Shown: positions 9,241 to 19,760 of the stretch, piece by piece | Numbering within the stretch: the stretch's first letter is position 1 | Layout: each line of letters starts with the position of its first letter | Source: SXOA01 sp046153945 | GTDB lineage: Bacteria > Planctomycetota > Planctomycetia > Pirellulales > Pirellulaceae | DNA: 64,000 nucleotides | Direction: 5' to 3' | Assembly: GCA_046153945.1 (NCBI GenBank) | Contig: JBJXFF010000124.1 | Span: 4,544-68,543 of the forward strand | Made by a program: the position numbers and the translations under genes | The notes under the pieces: generated by a model | Told to the model about the DNA's origin: nothing | Seen by the model: the letters and a program-made list of their open reading frames with translations, nothing else | Database searches by the model: none

Positions 9241-9960
9241 CTACTTGAGCTGCCGCATCTGCAGGGCGTAGCGGTCCACGATATGGAAGAGATTGATTCC
9301 GATGCTTCCCCCTGCCAGGCAGAAGAATAGAAACGAAGGGATGCTGACTTTTGAGATGGGAACGAGGAGCGGTCCTCGATAGACCGTCTGGTGGTCTTCG
9401 TTCTCGCTGACGGTTTGCAGGAGATGGCTGGCGGACGGGCTGTTTCTGAGACTGATGTCCATTCGCCCCGCGCCGAACAGAAAGGCCGCGGCCGAAGTGA
9501 TAATCAGCATGTCGGCAAGCGAGAATTTCCAGCGACGGGAATAGCAGCGGACAATGAGCCAGTGGCAAGCTCCCCAGACCGAGAGTGCCGCCGCCAGCCA
9601 GAACAGGCCATCGACCAGAAAAACGATAACCGGCAAGCTGCTCACCCCGCGATCGAGAAGCACATCGGGGGAATGCCTTCGCCAGAATTGAAGAGGAGCA
9701 CCCGCACCATGTTCAGCATTCGCCACAGCACTGGGAGCGCATGTGAGAGCGAATGCGACCATCCCCAACAGGAGCGAAAACGTGAGGCAGGAGATGCTCC
9801 AAATGCCGACGCCACTCTTCCGTTCCCCCGCGTAAGCCGACGGCAGGGTTGCCGCGGCTTCCTCCTTCTTGGCATTTTTCCGCACGGACTCCTGCGTCTC
9901 GGCGCTCCGAGCGGCGATGCCGGGGAGAAGCCGAGCGAGCTTGGAATCATCGGGAGGCAT
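9241..9960 (-). CDS. Hypothetical membrane protein
   Basis: Start taken at ATG 9960 (MPPDDSKLARLLPGIA); a frame extends to 9999. The product has four hydrophobic segments (ISCLTFSLLLGMVAFAL, VIVFLVDGLFWLAAALSV, MLIITSAAAFLFGAG, FLFFCLAGGSIGINLF). No family was recognised. It overlaps the 3' end of the upstream membrane-protein gene by 14 bases, suggesting translational coupling. Its first 16 codons are duplicated at 13615-13662. Confidence 0.7.
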   Translation of the reverse strand: MPPDDSKLARLLPGIAARSAETQESVRKNAKKEEAAATLPSAYAGERKSGVGIWSISCLTFSLLLGMVAFALTCAPSAVANAEHGAGAPLQFWRRHSPDVLLDRGVSSLPVIVFLVDGLFWLAAALSVWGACHWLIVRCYSRRWKFSLADMLIITSAAAFLFGAGRMDISLRNSPSASHLLQTVSENEDHQTVYRGPLLVPISKVSIPSFLFFCLAGGSIGINLFHIVDRYALQMRQLK

Positions 9961-10855
9961 CCTTCCATTGTACTGCGCGATCCGGCGGGACTGCGTCACG
10001 CTGCCAGCGATAACCGACGGCTGTCAGGACGAACAGGCTGCCGGCCAGTACCAGCCCATGAATGAAGTTCAACAAAATGATCAAGAGCAGGCTGCTCGGC
10101 TCAACTACGGGACCGGTCATGAATGCCAGGCAGACGCATTCCAGCACTCCCAGCACCAGGCTCCAAGACAATACCGCCAAAAAACGGAAAGTGAGTTGCT
10201 TCAAGGCTAACATGACCAGAGTCACCGGTATCGCCAGCAGAAAGTTCACCACCAAGAAAATCAGGAAGATCATAACGTCGTCCCTCCCCCAGCCACGGTC
10301 GGGGGAGAGTTGCACGTCCCGCAAGGCCATCCGTCCGATCCCAAGCAGCAAGGCCACACCCAGCGTCCACAGCAGCATGTGGGCCAGCGTGAATTGCATT
10401 GCTTCCGAGGGCTTGTCTTGAGAACTCTTCGGCAGGCGCAGGGAGCACTTCCAATGGGAGCTAATCATCCAGAGAGGAGGCTGCAGCAAGAGCCAGCCGA
10501 CGAGGACCAGGGCTACCGAGAACCAGAAGTCATTGTTATTGTTCGGAGAAGTCCTGAGCATGAACGCCGCCAAGGCAAGACCGGAGAAACTTGCCGCCAT
10601 GAGGGCGAGCGGGACCCGGAGAAAGAATCTTCCCGGGCCAAAGGCACACCAAGCGCCGGTGAGCGATATCTGGCCAAACGTGATTCCCAGAACCAACCCG
10701 ATCAACGGCCGATTGGGATAATTGGTGCCCTTGAACGGAATGAAGGCAATGGCACTGGCAAGACACAAATGCACCAGCACCAGGATTCCCAGAGTGATCC
10801 AGCGCGCTTTAGGAGCCAAACCCTCCGGCAGCGGTGGTTGATTGCCTGCCTCCAC
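9947..10855 (-). CDS. Hypothetical multi-pass membrane protein A
   Basis: GTG start at 10855 shares one base with the stop of the upstream protease gene (TAGTG). The 302-residue product has about eight hydrophobic helices (WITLGILVLVHLCLASAIAF, LVLGITFGQISLTGAWCAF, IFLIFLVVNFLLAIPVTLVML and others) and no recognised family. It is clearly paralogous along its length to the gene at 13649-14536. The order protease-membrane A-membrane B suggests an operon at the cell envelope; function is unknown. Confidence 0.78.
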   Translation of the reverse strand: MEAGNQPPLPEGLAPKARWITLGILVLVHLCLASAIAFIPFKGTNYPNRPLIGLVLGITFGQISLTGAWCAFGPGRFFLRVPLALMAASFSGLALAAFMLRTSPNNNNDFWFSVALVLVGWLLLQPPLWMISSHWKCSLRLPKSSQDKPSEAMQFTLAHMLLWTLGVALLLGIGRMALRDVQLSPDRGWGRDDVMIFLIFLVVNFLLAIPVTLVMLALKQLTFRFLAVLSWSLVLGVLECVCLAFMTGPVVEPSSLLLIILLNFIHGLVLAGSLFVLTAVGYRWQRDAVPPDRAVQWKDASR

Positions 10856-12423
10856 TATTTTTTCCCTTCGCGGATCTCCTTAGCGGCGGCGTAGTCTTCG
10901 GCTTCCAAGTCCCCGCGACCCTGGTAGTGCCAGAAATCGGCCCGGTTCTCCAGCCACTGGGCGCTTTTGGGATTGGTGCGAACCGCTTCGTTGTGATCCC
11001 GCTGCGCTTCGTCATCCCGGTCGAGATTGTCGAGGGCGATGGCCCGGTAGCTATAAGCGCAGGCCTTCACGTGGAAAGGAAGGTTGTCGCTCTCCAGCAC
11101 CCGGTTGACGATTCGGAGGGCCTTTTCATTAAAGTCGTCGTTGTCGGTGGCCTGCCCCGCGTTGTTATAGACCAGCACCAGATTGAGCGCGGCGTACGGA
11201 TCGGTTGGATTGAGGGACGCGTATTTGAGAGCGTCCTTCTCGGCATACTGGATTTGCTTCCAGGCAGTGTCCTCGTCCACGGCACGGCGGTGCTTGAACC
11301 AGTAATTCAGATAACCGTCGCAGCGGACATCGTAAGTCCGGGCGTAATCCGGCGCGAGCTTGGCTGCCTCCGCGCATTTGGCGACCCCTTCGGCGTGCTT
11401 CTGCTGGTTGTAAATCAGGTCCGCTCCCTCATCGACCAGGGCCACGGCCTTTCTCACATCCAGGTCGGCGGGGTCGTCCTCGAGCCATCGCTTGATATCG
11501 AGCGAGTCCTTCTCCACCGGCAGCGGAATCTTGTCCTCCAGGCCATGATGGGCGATGAGCTCCCAGAGGGAATCGATCCGCACTCCGTGCGGAATTGCCT
11601 GCACGTTGCCTCCCGCACCTTTGAGATATTTGGCGCTGTTATGCACGGCCACGACCTGCCCGCTCGGCAAAAAAATCGGCGAGCCGGAGAAGCCGGCCCA
11701 GGTGGACATGGTGTATTGCAGGAACTGCTTCTGCTCGATCGGCACGGCGACCTTGTTGCGGAAGTCCGTCAGGCGGCTGACGACGCCGTCGTGAAAGGTT
11801 GCTTCGGCAGTCTCGCCGATTTGCGGCCAGCCGGTGGTGTCCGTGCCGGGATAGCCCATGATGGCCACGGCCTGCGCGAAGAGGGTGTCGAATTCCTTGG
11901 GAGCCGCCATTTTGAATTCCATCGCCAGGTCCGGACCCTCCTCCGTCATTTGCAAGATCGCAATGTCCGGGCAATTGGGGTCCACATCCCCTTCGCCCGG
12001 ATTCGACGAGCGGACGGGAACGCCCCCCACCCGCCGCTTCACTCCGGGGTGGTACCAGGCCTTGTCCACTTTGTAGATTTGCGACGAGCCGTCCATCAGG
12101 GCCAGCATGTTTCCACCGGCAGTACTCATGATGTCCGCCACATGAGCATTGGTCACCAGCAGCCGGTGCTTTTTCGACACGACCCAAGCCGTCCCCTGGC
12201 CATGCTTGGGATGCCCGACCAGAAAAATTCCTTTCTGCGAGGCGCGGACAAACTCGCCGAGCTCCTGCCGCGCCTGCTGCGACGGCTTCGTCCACGCCGG
12301 CAGCGAACCGGTCTCCGCGGAGAGACCGAGGGTTGCCCCCAGCGTGTCAGCCTTGGGAGGCTGAGCGTGGAGGGGAGAAGCGAGCAGGACGACGAGAGTG
12401 CAGGACCAGAAAATACGGCTCAT
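10855..12423 (-). CDS. Secreted trypsin-like serine protease with TPR-like C-terminus
   Basis: Start chosen at ATG 12423 (AGGAAC upstream), giving the signal peptide MSRIFWSCTLVVLLASPLHA. A chymotrypsin-fold protease domain carries the triad His94 (VTNAHVAD), Asp153 (CPDIAILQM) and Ser246 (GFSGSP). The second half (about residue 340 onward) consists of helical pairs resembling tetratricopeptide repeats. Such exported proteases act in envelope quality control or on external proteins; the target is unknown. It is the first gene of a minus-strand set with two membrane-protein genes. Confidence 0.85.
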   Translation of the reverse strand: MSRIFWSCTLVVLLASPLHAQPPKADTLGATLGLSAETGSLPAWTKPSQQARQELGEFVRASQKGIFLVGHPKHGQGTAWVVSKKHRLLVTNAHVADIMSTAGGNMLALMDGSSQIYKVDKAWYHPGVKRRVGGVPVRSSNPGEGDVDPNCPDIAILQMTEEGPDLAMEFKMAAPKEFDTLFAQAVAIMGYPGTDTTGWPQIGETAEATFHDGVVSRLTDFRNKVAVPIEQKQFLQYTMSTWAGFSGSPIFLPSGQVVAVHNSAKYLKGAGGNVQAIPHGVRIDSLWELIAHHGLEDKIPLPVEKDSLDIKRWLEDDPADLDVRKAVALVDEGADLIYNQQKHAEGVAKCAEAAKLAPDYARTYDVRCDGYLNYWFKHRRAVDEDTAWKQIQYAEKDALKYASLNPTDPYAALNLVLVYNNAGQATDNDDFNEKALRIVNRVLESDNLPFHVKACAYSYRAIALDNLDRDDEAQRDHNEAVRTNPKSAQWLENRADFWHYQGRGDLEAEDYAAAKEIREGKK

Positions 12424-12515
12424 GGCGGTGTTCCTGAGGGAAGCTGACTTATCGTCTAATTTAGTCGCGCCCAAACACGTCGGCAATCAAGTTACCCGCG
12501 CCGAGCGGAGACATT

Positions 12516-13463
12516 CTATCCAGCGGCCAAGGGGGCCAAAAACTTGCGGCGGCGCTCCTCGGGGGAAGAGTGGCGGCTCCCCTGCCGGCGCAAGCCGTAC
12601 CGCTTGCTCGTCTCTCCTTGGCGGACTAGAGAGAATTTGATGGAGTCTGCCGGTGGACAGCCTTCCCGTGACTCTAAGTCCCAGACGAACTGGGCATGCT
12701 CCAGGAACTGTTCTTCGCTCCAGCCGGCGCACTCCGGATCGCGCCGCATCTGATTTATTAGCTGTTTGCAGGCCGTGTTTTTGACGAATTCATCCCGCTC
12801 CTCACGCAGCTTATCCTCAGTCTCCGCCAGCACTTGCGGCTGGACCACTCCCGCCACAGCCTCGCTTATCTCAATTTTCTGTATAAGCGGCTTCTCGGTC
12901 TTCGATTCCTCGTTTTCACTCTCCCCTTCCACCTGACTCCTGATCTCTGACCCCTGACTCCTGACCTCCGCCAACGCCCTCTCCCGCTGCGTGCGGCCGG
13001 TGACGTCCACGCCGGCCAGTTTGGCCTTGGCCAGGGCCAGGCGACTGGCCACGTTGAGAAGTCCCACGGGAACGATTTGCCGCCCCTCCGTCTTCGTCTC
13101 CGTCCATGGCACGTCTCCCCGCGTCCCGGATTTCTCGGTCACCTTGTCCTTCTTGCTCTCGGCGATGTCCTGCAGCGTCTGCTGGAGCAGAAAGTCGATT
13201 TGGGCCATGGCCACATATTCCCCCACGGCCATTCCCCCTGCCGCACTTTCGCTGCGCTGTCCCCGCGGCAGCGACCGGTCCAGCCAGCTCCCCACTTCCG
13301 CCACAATCTGCGACACCCGCGGCTGACTGATCTCGTGCTCCGCCGCCACCTCGCACTGCCCCCGCCCCTTCACCACCACCGCCTCAAAAATCAGCCGATC
13401 TCTCGCGGACGGGGGCTGCAACTCGCGCACTTGCTCGTTCAGACTTTGCAGATCGATGGACAT
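12516..13463 (-). CDS. Helix-turn-helix-like protein, planctomycete-type hypothetical
   Basis: Start at ATG 13463, preceded by GGAGG at ideal spacing. A good sigma-70-like promoter lies upstream (TTGGAA at 13543-13548, 17 bases, TATACT at 13520-13525). The N-terminal 60 residues hold a helix-turn-helix-like stretch (AAEHEISQPRVSQIVAEV). The middle segment VRSQGSEIRSQVE is encoded by a TGACTCCTGACCTC-type repeat in frame. The C-terminus (CKQLINQMRRDPECAGWSEE) is charged and helical. It could be a DNA-binding regulator or phage terminase small-subunit relative; function is not assigned. Confidence 0.75.
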   Translation of the reverse strand: MSIDLQSLNEQVRELQPPSARDRLIFEAVVVKGRGQCEVAAEHEISQPRVSQIVAEVGSWLDRSLPRGQRSESAAGGMAVGEYVAMAQIDFLLQQTLQDIAESKKDKVTEKSGTRGDVPWTETKTEGRQIVPVGLLNVASRLALAKAKLAGVDVTGRTQRERALAEVRSQGSEIRSQVEGESENEESKTEKPLIQKIEISEAVAGVVQPQVLAETEDKLREERDEFVKNTACKQLINQMRRDPECAGWSEEQFLEHAQFVWDLESREGCPPADSIKFSLVRQGETSKRYGLRRQGSRHSSPEERRRKFLAPLAAG

Positions 13464-13519
13464 GGGAACCTCCGGGAAAAACGCTGGGGCCAAAAAGGAC
13501 GCGATAGACTTGTTTGTAC

Positions 13520-13548
13520 AGTATACACTAGTACCCATATATTTCCAA
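13520..13548 (-). promoter_or_regulatory. Predicted sigma-70-type promoter
   Basis: On the minus strand, TTGGAA (13543-13548), a 17-base spacer and TATACT (13520-13525) lie about 57 bases upstream of the ATG at 13463. Spacing and hexamers are close to consensus. Confidence 0.6.
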
Positions 13549-13662
13549 GAGGTTCTCGCAAGATTTTTGAAGATTTTTTCGCGGCCCAGAGAGACCGGGG
13601 TCGGCACTCCGGACGGCTATGCCGGGGAGAAGCCGAGCGAGCTTGGAATCATCGGGAGGCAT
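13528..13662 (-). pseudogene. Truncated 5' copy of membrane protein B gene
   Basis: The first 16 codons (MPPDDSKLARLLPGIA) match the start of the gene at 9241-9960. The similarity then ends abruptly and the frame reads 28 unrelated codons to a TAG at 13528. It overlaps the 3' end of the paralogous gene at 13649 exactly as in the original copy. This is the end of the duplicated segment and is probably not functional. Confidence 0.65.
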
Positions 13663-14536
13663 CCCATGATTGTACTGCGCGGTCCGGCGGGATTGCGTCC
13701 CGCTGCCAGCGGTAGCCGACGGCCGTCAAGACGAACAGGCTGCCGACAAGTACGGACCCATGAACGAAGTGCAACCAGATGATCGAGCACAGGCCATCGG
13801 TCGAAAGTCCACCCGGCCTCATGATTGTTATGCAAAGGCCATGCAACACGCCCAGCATCAGGCTGCACGTTACTGCCGCCAGTCCACGATGAAGGAGTTT
13901 TTGCAGCCCTAACATGGCCGACGTCACCGAAATGGCAAGCAGAAAGTTCACAATGAGAAAAATCAGGAAGGGCCACAAGTCCTCCATTCGCCAATTGGGG
14001 CCGGACGAGACTTGCACATCGCGCAGCGCCATGCGCGAGATCCCCAAAATCAATGCCACGCATAGCGTCCAGAGGAGCATATGGGCTAGCGTGAATTGCA
14101 TTTGGGGCGAGGAATTCTGCTGTGGACTCTCCGGTAGCTGCAATGAGTACTTCCAGCCGAGGCTGAACATCCACAACGGCGGCTGAAGCAGAAACCAGCC
14201 GACGATGGGGAGCGCGACCGAAAACCAAAAGTCATTTGGAAACACCTTGAGCGTGAACGCCGCCATGGTGAGACCAGAGAAACTTGCCGCCATGAGGGCA
14301 AACGGAATCCTAAGAAACAATCTTCCGGGACCAATGGCACACCACGCACTCGTGAGTGACATCTGGCCGAAGTTGATACCTAAAACCAACCCCATCAACG
14401 GCCATTCTGGAAAACTCCTCGGAAAGGCAATGGCACTCGCCAAACCAAGATGCACCAGCACCAGGATCCCCAGAGTTATCCAGCACGCTTTGGGAGACAG
14501 ACCCTCCGGTAGCGGCGCTTGCTTTTCGGGCTCCAC
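13649..14536 (-). CDS. Hypothetical multi-pass membrane protein A, paralog
   Basis: GTG start at 14536. The 295-residue product aligns along its full length with the protein at 9947-10855: both open with PLPEGL(A/S)PKA(R/C)WITLG, share MQFTLAHMLLWTL in the centre, and end FVLTAVGYRWQRDA(V/I)PPDRAVQ. About eight membrane helices are visible. The upstream DNA retains sequence matching the last codons of the protease gene, so this copy arose by segmental duplication rather than by independent transfer. Function is unknown. Confidence 0.78.
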   Translation of the reverse strand: MEPEKQAPLPEGLSPKACWITLGILVLVHLGLASAIAFPRSFPEWPLMGLVLGINFGQMSLTSAWCAIGPGRLFLRIPFALMAASFSGLTMAAFTLKVFPNDFWFSVALPIVGWFLLQPPLWMFSLGWKYSLQLPESPQQNSSPQMQFTLAHMLLWTLCVALILGISRMALRDVQVSSGPNWRMEDLWPFLIFLIVNFLLAISVTSAMLGLQKLLHRGLAAVTCSLMLGVLHGLCITIMRPGGLSTDGLCSIIWLHFVHGSVLVGSLFVLTAVGYRWQRDAIPPDRAVQSWDASR

Positions 14537-14596
14537 TGTATTCGCTCCTCACGGATCTTCTTGGCGGCGACGTGAGAGTTCACTTGCCCGTGGTAA

Positions 14597-14620
14597 CTAA
14601 GTACTGAGTACTCAGTACCG
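14597..14620. repeat. Short perfect palindrome
   Basis: TACTGAGTACTCAGTA is a perfect 16-base palindrome between the membrane-protein gene and the DUF1501 gene. It may be a small repeat or an operator; no second copy was found in the window. Confidence 0.4.
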
Positions 14621-14671
14621 AGCCGATGCGCCAGCCGTTCCTTTCTAACCTCTAACCTCCAACCTCCAGCG

Positions 14672-16150
<1,479 letters not shown>

Positions 16151-16167
16151 TTGTTTGGAATGTTGCT

Positions 16168-16515
16168 TTAGTCGAGTTCGAGGACAGATTTGAGTCCTTC
16201 CGCAACCCGGTTCATATCGTCGGGATTGAGGCATCCAATTCGACGCACTAGTCGATTGACGGAAACAGCACGGACTTGGAACGTGTCTACCGTGGAGGAT
16301 TTCTCTAGCCCATTGTTTTTGTCGCGGTCAACTCGAACCAGCCAATCGCAGCTCGCAAACTTGTCCTGCCAGGCGGTGATCGGAGCGATAACTCGTAGTG
16401 CAAGGATTCCGACAGCATCCGAACTGACAATCACGGCGGGCCGCGTCTTCTTGATTTCATCACCAATGGCCGGATCCAGGTTGACGAGCCAGATTTCACC
16501 TCGCGAGGTGGTCAT
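16168..16515 (-). CDS. MazF/PemK-family toxin
   Basis: Start taken at ATG 16515 (MTTSRGEIW), which has GAGGAGG at better spacing than the adjacent ATG at 16518. The product has MazF/PemK family features: RGEIWLVNLDPAIGDEIKKTRPAVIVS at the N-terminus, then LRVIAPITAW and VDTFQVRAVS, in a roughly 115-residue chain. Members are usually sequence-specific endoribonucleases neutralised by an adjacent antitoxin. The gene overlaps the antitoxin gene by 20 bases and ends 17 bases before the DUF1501 start. Confidence 0.9.
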   Translation of the reverse strand: MTTSRGEIWLVNLDPAIGDEIKKTRPAVIVSSDAVGILALRVIAPITAWQDKFASCDWLVRVDRDKNNGLEKSSTVDTFQVRAVSVNRLVRRIGCLNPDDMNRVAEGLKSVLELD

Positions 16516-16744
16516 CATGAACCTCCTCTGCGTCAAGCGACTGCCAGGCTCTTACCTCTTCGTCATGTTCGTAATAGTCCTTCAGCGCCATGGCAGCCGC
16601 CGCAAGCCGCACTCGCTTCTCGACGATAGTTTTGCTCCCTGCTTCACGGCGAGTTGACATCAAGCTCGAGGCAGCGTTGATGACTACTAAACGATCCGCG
16701 TCGGAAAGGTTGCTTAACTGCTGGACAATTTCAGAAACACTCAT
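16496..16744 (-). CDS. Antitoxin of the MazF/PemK-type module
   Basis: 82 residues from ATG 16744. It lies directly upstream of, and overlaps, the toxin gene, the usual antitoxin-toxin order. The sequence is helical and acidic towards the C-terminus (ALKDYYEHDEEVRAWQSLDAEE), as expected for a toxin-wrapping tail, while SLMSTRREAGSKTIVEKRVRLAA is basic. No exact antitoxin family was recognised; the assignment rests on context and size. Confidence 0.75.
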   Translation of the reverse strand: MSVSEIVQQLSNLSDADRLVVINAASSLMSTRREAGSKTIVEKRVRLAAAAMALKDYYEHDEEVRAWQSLDAEEVHDDHLAR

Positions 16745-16779
16745 CGCTCGGCTCCCAAAGAAGAATGTGCTCTTCCCTC

Positions 16780-19605
16780 TCAATCAATATACATCCCCTC
16801 ATTCGTCAGCAGCAAAAGCTGGCAGTACTGCTCCCAGGGGGAGAGTCGCACGCTGCTGTCCGCCACGGCATTGCCGGCGGATTCGATGAATTGCCGGCCG
16901 ATTTCCACTTCGTCCGGCAGCGGCTGACGGGAGAAGAGGATTTCGTACAGGCGGGTGATGCGGGCGGCGGGGTCGGAGAGGCTTGCCACGTCGGGCCGGG
17001 CGGCCAGAGCGCGGGACTGGTCAACGACAAACGGACTGTTCATCAGGAACAGAGCCTGCTGCGGGATGGTGGTGCGTGACCGACGGGCGGAACTCTGGTC
17101 GGGACTGGCGATATCGAACACGCGGAACATGCCGGGCAAATCCTGCCGGTCGATAAAGCCGTAGACCGCGCGGCGCCTAGAGTAGTTCGCGGCCGTCAAA
17201 TCGACCGGCCGGCCCCCCATCTGCGTATCGAGTCGGTCGGCAGCAGACAGGAGCATGTCCCGCGTCGCTTCCAATTCCAAGCGGCGGCGGTTCATCCGCC
17301 ACAGCAGCCGATTTTCCGAATCAATTGCCCGGCAGTCGGGACGATCAACGCTCGCCTGGCGATAAGTGCTGGAAAGAAGCAGCTTGCGATGCAGACTCTT
17401 CAGCGACCACCCGCTATCGAGCAGCGACGAGGCGAGATAATCGAGCAGTTCCGGATGCGTCGGCAGATCGCTGCGAATGCCAAAATCGCTCGGGGTCGTC
17501 ACCAGCGGCTCGCCGAAGTGATGCATCCAGAAACGATTGGCAATGACCCGGCGCGTGAGCGGGTTTCCCGCGGAAGTAATGCTGTTGGCCAGGTCCAAGC
17601 GGCCGCTGCTGCCGTCCTTGAAGGGAGTCCGTTCCTGTCCGGCCACCACGAGCAGGAACTGCCTGGGGACTCGTTTTCCCGGGCGGCCAGGATTGCCGCG
17701 AATGAGGACGTGAGGCTCATGCGGCGTGGGCGTATCGTTCAGGACCATCGCCCGCGGGGGAGCGACCGGCGAATTGGCCTGAAAGGAATCCACCTTCCGT
17801 TTGATCTCCCCCCGCTTCTGCCGTTCGTCCCGGCTGAAGAATTGCTGAATGTCTGCCAGCGGGACGTTGGTCGGCGAGTCCTTTCCCGCGATGATTTGGG
17901 CCAGTTGCCGGGCGTCCTCCGGCAGTTTGCCGAAGGCCTCTTCATTGCCGCCAGCCTTGAGCCACTCTTCGTGAGCGTCGGCCAGCAGCTTGCCATAAAT
18001 CCGGGCAACATCCGGCTTGATCTTCAGAGCATCCGCCGCAAAAGCCGCCTTCACGCGAGGATTGCATTGTCCCCCTGCCATCCCATCGGGCAGACCTTTC
18101 CATTTGGTCAAAACGGCCGCGGCTTTTTCTTCAAATCCCTCGGCTGGCAGAGCAGCCAACTCCCACCAGAGACCAAGCGAAGCATTTTCCGGCCGGGCAT
18201 TCTGCTTCAAGTAATCCCGCCAGCGTTCAATGAGCTTCCGCCGCAAATCCTTGGCGTTGTCGGAAAGGAACGAAAGAGCCTTGAACACCTGCAACTCGTT
18301 TTCTTCAAACAGGGCTCTCGTCAGGTAATCAGCCGGCTGTTTGCGAGTTTTCTCCACCAGCGTGGCGTGAACCTTCGCGTCGAAGTCCGTTAGCTCTTTT
18401 TGCTTGCCCGCCAGTTCCTTCTCATACGCCTGATACTCCTGGGACTGCTTCGCCTCTCCAATCAGCGGCAACTCTCCAGGCTGCTGGCTGCTGTCGAAGA
18501 CGCCGAAGAGCGAATAGTAGTCGTCGGTCGGAATCGCATCGTATTTATGGTCGTGACAACGGGCACAGGCCACCGTCATTCCCAAAAGTCCGCGGCTGAC
18601 GACGTCAATCTGGTCGTCAATATCGTCGTGATGGTTGTTGAACTTCCGCCCGGTCGTCAGAAAACCCATTGCCGCCAGGGGAGTCTTGTCCTCACCCAGT
18701 GGCAGCTTATCGGCCGCCAACTGCTCGACGATGAACCGGTCGTAGGGCAAATCCTTGTTGAAAGCCCCGATCACATAATCGCGGTACGTGTACGAGAACG
18801 GATACTTCCGCTCCTGCATGAAGGAGTAACCCTTGGTATCGCCATAACGAGCCACATCCAGCCAGTGCCGGCCCCACCGCTCGCCGTAACGAGGAGACGC
18901 GAGGAGTCGATCGATCAACTTCTCATAGGCATCGGGCGAGGTGTCACTTACAAATCCAGCCACTTCTTCCGGCGTCGGCGGCAGACCGAGCAAGTCAAAG
19001 CTGGCCCGGCGTAGGAGAGTGCGGCGATCCACTTCCGGCGAAGGAGAGAGCTTCGCCGCATCGAGCCTCGCCAGGATGAACGCATCGACCGGCGTATTCA
19101 CCCATTCCGCCTTGCTGACGTCGGGAATCGCCGGACGATGGACGCTCTGCAGCGACCACAATGACTTTCGCGCGTGGGCCGCACGTTCCTCCGCGCTCAG
19201 TGGTTTCGCAATCTCCGCCGACTTGGGCCAGGGCAAGCCCATCTCCACCCATTTGGAAATGTCGGCGATCTCCGTGTCCGTCAGCCTCTTCTCCGGCGGC
19301 ATCTTGATGTCGCCAAGGTGATGAATAGCCTTCACCAACTGGCTCTTGTCCGGCTGTCCCGCCACCGCGCCGCGCTGGCCGCTGACACCACCTTCGAGCA
19401 GGGCCGCCCGACTGTCGAGGCGGAAGTTCGATTCCTGCTTCTTGTCGCTATGACATTCAAAGCAGTTACCGACTAGCACCGGCCGGATTTTCTTCTCAAA
19501 GAACTGCTCTTGCTCGGGGGTCGGCGGCTTCTCCTCCGCCTTGGCGTAAGGAAGGAGCCACGCCAGCAGCGCAAGAGGCAACAATAGGTGCGGAAGTCGC
19601 AGCAT
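16780..19605 (-). CDS. PSD1 (DUF1549/DUF1553) cytochrome-type protein
   Basis: Start at ATG 19605 gives the signal peptide MLRLPHLLLPLALLAWLLPYAKA. A planctomycete cytochrome (PSCyt1) domain follows with haem-binding CFECH at residues 48-52. Next comes DUF1549 (NTPVDAFILARLDAAKLSPSPEVDRRTLLRRASFDLLGLPPTPEEV; GERWGRHWLDVARYGDTKG; CARCHDHKYDAIPT contains a second CxxCH), then the C-terminal DUF1553 (NPLTRRVIANRFWMHHFGEPLV; RRSRTTIPQQALFLMNSPFV). Family knowledge: these exported proteins are abundant in planctomycetes, with unproven activity. It heads a unit with the toxin-antitoxin pair and DUF1501. Confidence 0.93.
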   Translation of the reverse strand: MLRLPHLLLPLALLAWLLPYAKAEEKPPTPEQEQFFEKKIRPVLVGNCFECHSDKKQESNFRLDSRAALLEGGVSGQRGAVAGQPDKSQLVKAIHHLGDIKMPPEKRLTDTEIADISKWVEMGLPWPKSAEIAKPLSAEERAAHARKSLWSLQSVHRPAIPDVSKAEWVNTPVDAFILARLDAAKLSPSPEVDRRTLLRRASFDLLGLPPTPEEVAGFVSDTSPDAYEKLIDRLLASPRYGERWGRHWLDVARYGDTKGYSFMQERKYPFSYTYRDYVIGAFNKDLPYDRFIVEQLAADKLPLGEDKTPLAAMGFLTTGRKFNNHHDDIDDQIDVVSRGLLGMTVACARCHDHKYDAIPTDDYYSLFGVFDSSQQPGELPLIGEAKQSQEYQAYEKELAGKQKELTDFDAKVHATLVEKTRKQPADYLTRALFEENELQVFKALSFLSDNAKDLRRKLIERWRDYLKQNARPENASLGLWWELAALPAEGFEEKAAAVLTKWKGLPDGMAGGQCNPRVKAAFAADALKIKPDVARIYGKLLADAHEEWLKAGGNEEAFGKLPEDARQLAQIIAGKDSPTNVPLADIQQFFSRDERQKRGEIKRKVDSFQANSPVAPPRAMVLNDTPTPHEPHVLIRGNPGRPGKRVPRQFLLVVAGQERTPFKDGSSGRLDLANSITSAGNPLTRRVIANRFWMHHFGEPLVTTPSDFGIRSDLPTHPELLDYLASSLLDSGWSLKSLHRKLLLSSTYRQASVDRPDCRAIDSENRLLWRMNRRRLELEATRDMLLSAADRLDTQMGGRPVDLTAANYSRRRAVYGFIDRQDLPGMFRVFDIASPDQSSARRSRTTIPQQALFLMNSPFVVDQSRALAARPDVASLSDPAARITRLYEILFSRQPLPDEVEIGRQFIESAGNAVADSSVRLSPWEQYCQLLLLTNEGMYID

Positions 19606-19760
19606 GGCGGGAACTGAGGGTGGGGGCAGGAACTGCGTCAGGCGGGGAGAGCACGGCTCTGTCGCCATTATACCCAATCGGCTCTCTCCCGCCTTCCCCT
19701 TTTGGGCTGCAATCTGCAGGTTCAGTCAGCTAAAATGGGGCAAAACCAGCGAGAACACCC
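19606..19760. promoter_or_regulatory. Divergent promoter region for PSD1 and Ser/Thr kinase
   Basis: 155 bases between divergent starts. A TAAAAT at about 19732 could be a -10 element for the kinase, but no matching -35 at normal spacing was found. Confidence 0.3.

Noticed and set aside
10834..12447. 537-residue plus-strand frame
   Set aside because: Antisense to the protease gene, whose catalytic triad and signal peptide are clear.
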